From Thermoplasmata archaeon (lineage in GTDB: Archaea; Thermoplasmatota; Thermoplasmata; Thermoplasmatales; Thermoplasmataceae), in assembly GCA_021797225.1 (NCBI GenBank), contig JAKAAE010000068.1:1-7731 (forward strand): a stretch of 7,731 bases of DNA, read 5' to 3'. A program made the translations under genes and the position numbers. Positions 5,723-7,731 of this stretch are shown piece by piece. Within the stretch, counting starts at the first letter, position 1; each line of letters opens with the position of its first letter. The notes below the pieces were generated by a model that saw nothing but the letters and a program-made list of their open reading frames with translations, ran no database searches and was not told the DNA's origin.

Positions 5723-6952
5723 ATGAAAATAAAATTTCTCGGCGGAGCCGAAGAAGTCGGAAGACTAGCAATAAAGATAGAGGATAAGCAGAGCAAGATA
5801 ATGATAGATTATGGTATAGAGCCGGAAAAGCCACCGGAATACCCAATGCCACCTGAAAAGGTGAACGATATATTCCTGACCCATGCGCATCTGGATCATA
5901 CAGGTGCACTTCCAGTGTATTACCATAGCTTTGAGGCAAATTTCCATGCCACGGCAATGACAGCTAATAGTATAAAACCTATACTTATGGATTCGCTGAA
6001 AATCATGAGGCTGGAGAATTACACAAAGATGTTCAACGAGGAGGATGTTGATAACCTCTTCAAGTCAATGGTAACAGCGAAATACGAGCAGCCATTCCAG
6101 GTGGATAACCTGACGGCAGTGGCACACAGTGCAGGTCATATACCGGGATCCTCAATGTGGTGGTTCCAGGATTCAAAATCATTTATGATTACCGGAGACC
6201 TTTACACAAGGGATACAAATCTTTTATACGGTGCAAAGCCTGTAAAAACAGATATACTGATAATGGAAAGCACATATGCGGGAAGGGATCATGAGGATCG
6301 TGATGAGGTCATACAGAGGCTCAAGGACAGCATAAGGGAAACCATAGAGAATGGTGGGAGGGTAATTTTACCCACCTTTGCCATAGGAAGGACCCAGGAA
6401 ATGATCATGACCCTACGTGATATGGATTATAGAATTTATGTGGATGGAATGGGAAACAAGATATCATGGATATACATGGACACACCTGGATTTTTAAAGG
6501 ATCAGAAATTATTCAGAAAATCCATGGGCCGTGTAATACAGGTAAGGAATAACAGGATGAGAAAGGAAGCAATAGAGGAGGCAGACATCATTATAACAAC
6601 ATCTGGTATGCTGGACGGCGGACCTGTGCTTGGATACATAGATGCATTCGCTGAAGATCCCAAATCTGCAATATTCCTTACTGGATACCAGGTCGATGGC
6701 ACAAACGGAAGGAGCTTAATAGAAAACGGAACAATACAGATAGCAGGTGCAACAATAAAACCTGCAATGAAGATTGATTTCTTTGATCTTTCAGCACATG
6801 CAGGCCATTCTGACCTTGTAAAATTCATAAAGGGAGTTGATCCGGAAACCGTTGTATTATGCCACGGTGATCAGAGGGAAAAACTTCAGGAATCGTTACC
6901 TGAATACAAATTTATACTGCCATTCAACGGCCATGAATTTGAGATCAAGTAA
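5723..6952 (+). CDS. Beta-CASP metallo-beta-lactamase ribonuclease, aCPSF2 type
   Basis: A 409-residue enzyme with all motifs of the beta-CASP nucleases. The N-terminus is FLGGAEEVGR (5-14). Zinc ligands are HAHLDH (54-59, motif 2), His139 in SAGHIPGSS (motif 3) and Asp159 in TGDLYTRD (motif 4). The beta-CASP motifs are Glu182 in ESTY (A), His359 in SAHAGHSD (B) and His381 in LCHGD (C). TSGMLDGGP (about 293-301) lies in the beta-CASP region. No N-terminal KH domains precede the catalytic domain, which separates it from aCPSF1/FttA, and the overall length fits archaeal aCPSF2; aRNase J is the main alternative. Such enzymes are zinc-dependent endo- and 5'-3' exoribonucleases acting in mRNA 3'-end processing and decay in the cytoplasm. 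All catalytic residues are present, so it should be active. It follows the MTAP gene by 6 bases and ends 1 base from the converging J-domain gene. Confidence 0.9.
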   Translation: MKIKFLGGAEEVGRLAIKIEDKQSKIMIDYGIEPEKPPEYPMPPEKVNDIFLTHAHLDHTGALPVYYHSFEANFHATAMTANSIKPILMDSLKIMRLENYTKMFNEEDVDNLFKSMVTAKYEQPFQVDNLTAVAHSAGHIPGSSMWWFQDSKSFMITGDLYTRDTNLLYGAKPVKTDILIMESTYAGRDHEDRDEVIQRLKDSIRETIENGGRVILPTFAIGRTQEMIMTLRDMDYRIYVDGMGNKISWIYMDTPGFLKDQKLFRKSMGRVIQVRNNRMRKEAIEEADIIITTSGMLDGGPVLGYIDAFAEDPKSAIFLTGYQVDGTNGRSLIENGTIQIAGATIKPAMKIDFFDLSAHAGHSDLVKFIKGVDPETVVLCHGDQREKLQESLPEYKFILPFNGHEFEIK

Positions 6953-6953
6953 T

Positions 6954-7664
6954 TCACCTATAATATCTCTTATATAATTTTTCATAAGCATAATTTATAT
7001 TTTTCATTTTTTCAGAATATTCTTCCTCATTTTCAGGAGTGGTAAGATCGGGATGATACAGCTTTGCCATTCTCCTATATGCATTTTTAATTATCTCTGG
7101 ATTATCAGTAGGCTCTATCTCAAGAATACCGAATAGGTCTTTATCACTACTCTCTTTCTCCTTCGGTTCGGATTCTCTGTAATTTTCACTGTCAATATAT
7201 TCATAAAATACATAGCCTTCCCTTATTGCCATCCCGTATTTCTCAGCTGCGTTTATTAAAGTTTCCTGCACAGCCCTTGCAGATTTTCTCTTCAACGACG
7301 GGTCAATAAATATGTGTGCAAAGGATTTTTTTCCCTCTTTGTTATGGTAATAACACAGTATTATACCATTATTTATGGATTCTCCAACCCTGAATGACCA
7401 TCTTGTATCGCCGAATTTGTCGAAAACATTCTGCCTGTATAGGACCTTTCTCTGCAGCAGGTTCCCGTTTACGGATATTTTCACGGTTTTTTTGCCATTG
7501 TTGATTATTGAATCATCTGAAATCCAGTAAAGGAATATATACTGGTATACTTTTTTCCCCTGAAATCCGTAAAGGTCGTTGTCAAAAGAAAGTGTTCCGT
7601 TAATTTTTTTAATTTTTTCCGGTTTACCGAATTCAGAAAATGGTATATCATCTGGAACAGCCAT
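6954..7664 (-). CDS. J-domain protein with an unrecognised N-terminal region
   Basis: A 236-residue protein whose last 60 residues form a J-domain: LFGILEIEPTDNPEIIKNAY (177-196), helix II RRMAKLY, the HPD tripeptide at 204-206, and helix III ending in NINYAYEKLYKR. HPD is what stimulates the ATPase of Hsp70/DnaK, so the protein should recruit DnaK to a client. It is not classical DnaJ: the J-domain is C-terminal and there is no Gly/Phe linker, zinc-finger or client-binding domain. Residues 1-155 look soluble and beta-rich, with short strands and many Lys, Asn and aromatic residues (around YQYIFLYWISDD and SFAHIFIDP), and match nothing I recognise. An acidic, charged linker (about 158-176) joins the parts. 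There is no signal peptide. A TATA box about 27 bases upstream supports leaderless initiation at 7664. No dnaK, dnaJ or grpE is in the window. Confidence 0.83.
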   Translation of the reverse strand: MAVPDDIPFSEFGKPEKIKKINGTLSFDNDLYGFQGKKVYQYIFLYWISDDSIINNGKKTVKISVNGNLLQRKVLYRQNVFDKFGDTRWSFRVGESINNGIILCYYHNKEGKKSFAHIFIDPSLKRKSARAVQETLINAAEKYGMAIREGYVFYEYIDSENYRESEPKEKESSDKDLFGILEIEPTDNPEIIKNAYRRMAKLYHPDLTTPENEEEYSEKMKNINYAYEKLYKRYYR

Positions 7665-7686
7665 GTTAATCGGTCATTTGAATGAA

Positions 7687-7696
7687 GTATAAAAAT
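7687..7696 (-). promoter_or_regulatory. TATA box of the J-domain gene
   Basis: On the minus strand the sequence reads ATTTTTATAC, centred about 27 bases before the ATG at 7664. The remaining bases to the window end hold no identifiable gene; AT-rich AAATACTTAT at 7722-7731 might be a promoter element of a gene beyond the edge, which cannot be tested here. Confidence 0.45.
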
Positions 7697-7731
7697 CTGC
7701 ACCACCGGAATTCAGTCATAGAAATACTTAT

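Noticed and set aside
6502..6828. A 108-residue minus-strand frame inside the beta-CASP gene
   Set aside because: It is a shadow of a gene with all catalytic motifs intact on the other strand, and has no promoter signal.
2540..6952. A possible defence or biosynthetic island joining the TPR, AsnB-like, MTAP and beta-CASP genes
   Set aside because: Separate promoters, mixed strands and mostly housekeeping identities argue against one system; there is no effector, toxin, restriction or NRPS/RiPP component.

Overview
The window is chromosomal DNA from an archaeon. KEOPS subunit Pcc1, prefoldin beta, an archaeal-type FAD synthase (RibL), a stand-alone beta-CASP nuclease of the aCPSF2 type and an archaeal-type methylthioadenosine phosphorylase together make bacteria and eukaryotes very unlikely. 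The AT-rich composition, short genes, tight packing and mostly leaderless promoters (an AT-only TATA box about 24-28 bases before the ATG) fit the Thermoplasmatales (Ferroplasma, Acidiplasma, Picrophilus or Cuniculiplasma-like). That placement is inference from gene style, not from a marker gene.

Layout. Positions 1-349 (minus) hold the N-terminal 116 residues of a DDE-type transposase that runs off the left edge. A gene-free AT-rich stretch (350-648) follows and contains three copies of a 10-base repeat. Positions 649-1389 (plus) encode a polytopic membrane protein of the DUF422/CruF carotenoid-biosynthesis family. Then come pcc1 (1420-1653) and the prefoldin beta gene (1647-2030), which overlap by 7 bases and form a translation/protein-folding housekeeping pair. 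Converging on them, on the minus strand, are ribL (2037-2456) and, further upstream, a 500-residue TPR protein (2540-4042), each with its own TATA box. A 127-base divergent promoter region with a perfect 12-bp palindrome separates the TPR gene from a stand-alone asparagine-synthetase-type PP-loop protein (4170-4898). Methylthioadenosine phosphorylase (4943-5716) and the beta-CASP nuclease (5723-6952) follow on the same strand, with only 6 bases between them. The last gene (6954-7664, minus) ends one base from the nuclease stop and encodes a protein with a C-terminal J-domain and an unrecognised N-terminal region.

Functionally this is mostly core cellular machinery: tRNA modification (Pcc1), chaperones (prefoldin beta and the J-protein), FAD synthesis, methionine/adenine salvage and RNA processing. 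Three less-explained proteins are interspersed: the CruF-like membrane protein, the TPR protein and the glutaminase-less AsnB-like protein. I see no CRISPR array, tRNA, rRNA or phage module. I found no coherent undescribed multi-gene system. The best leads are single genes and small regulatory motifs.
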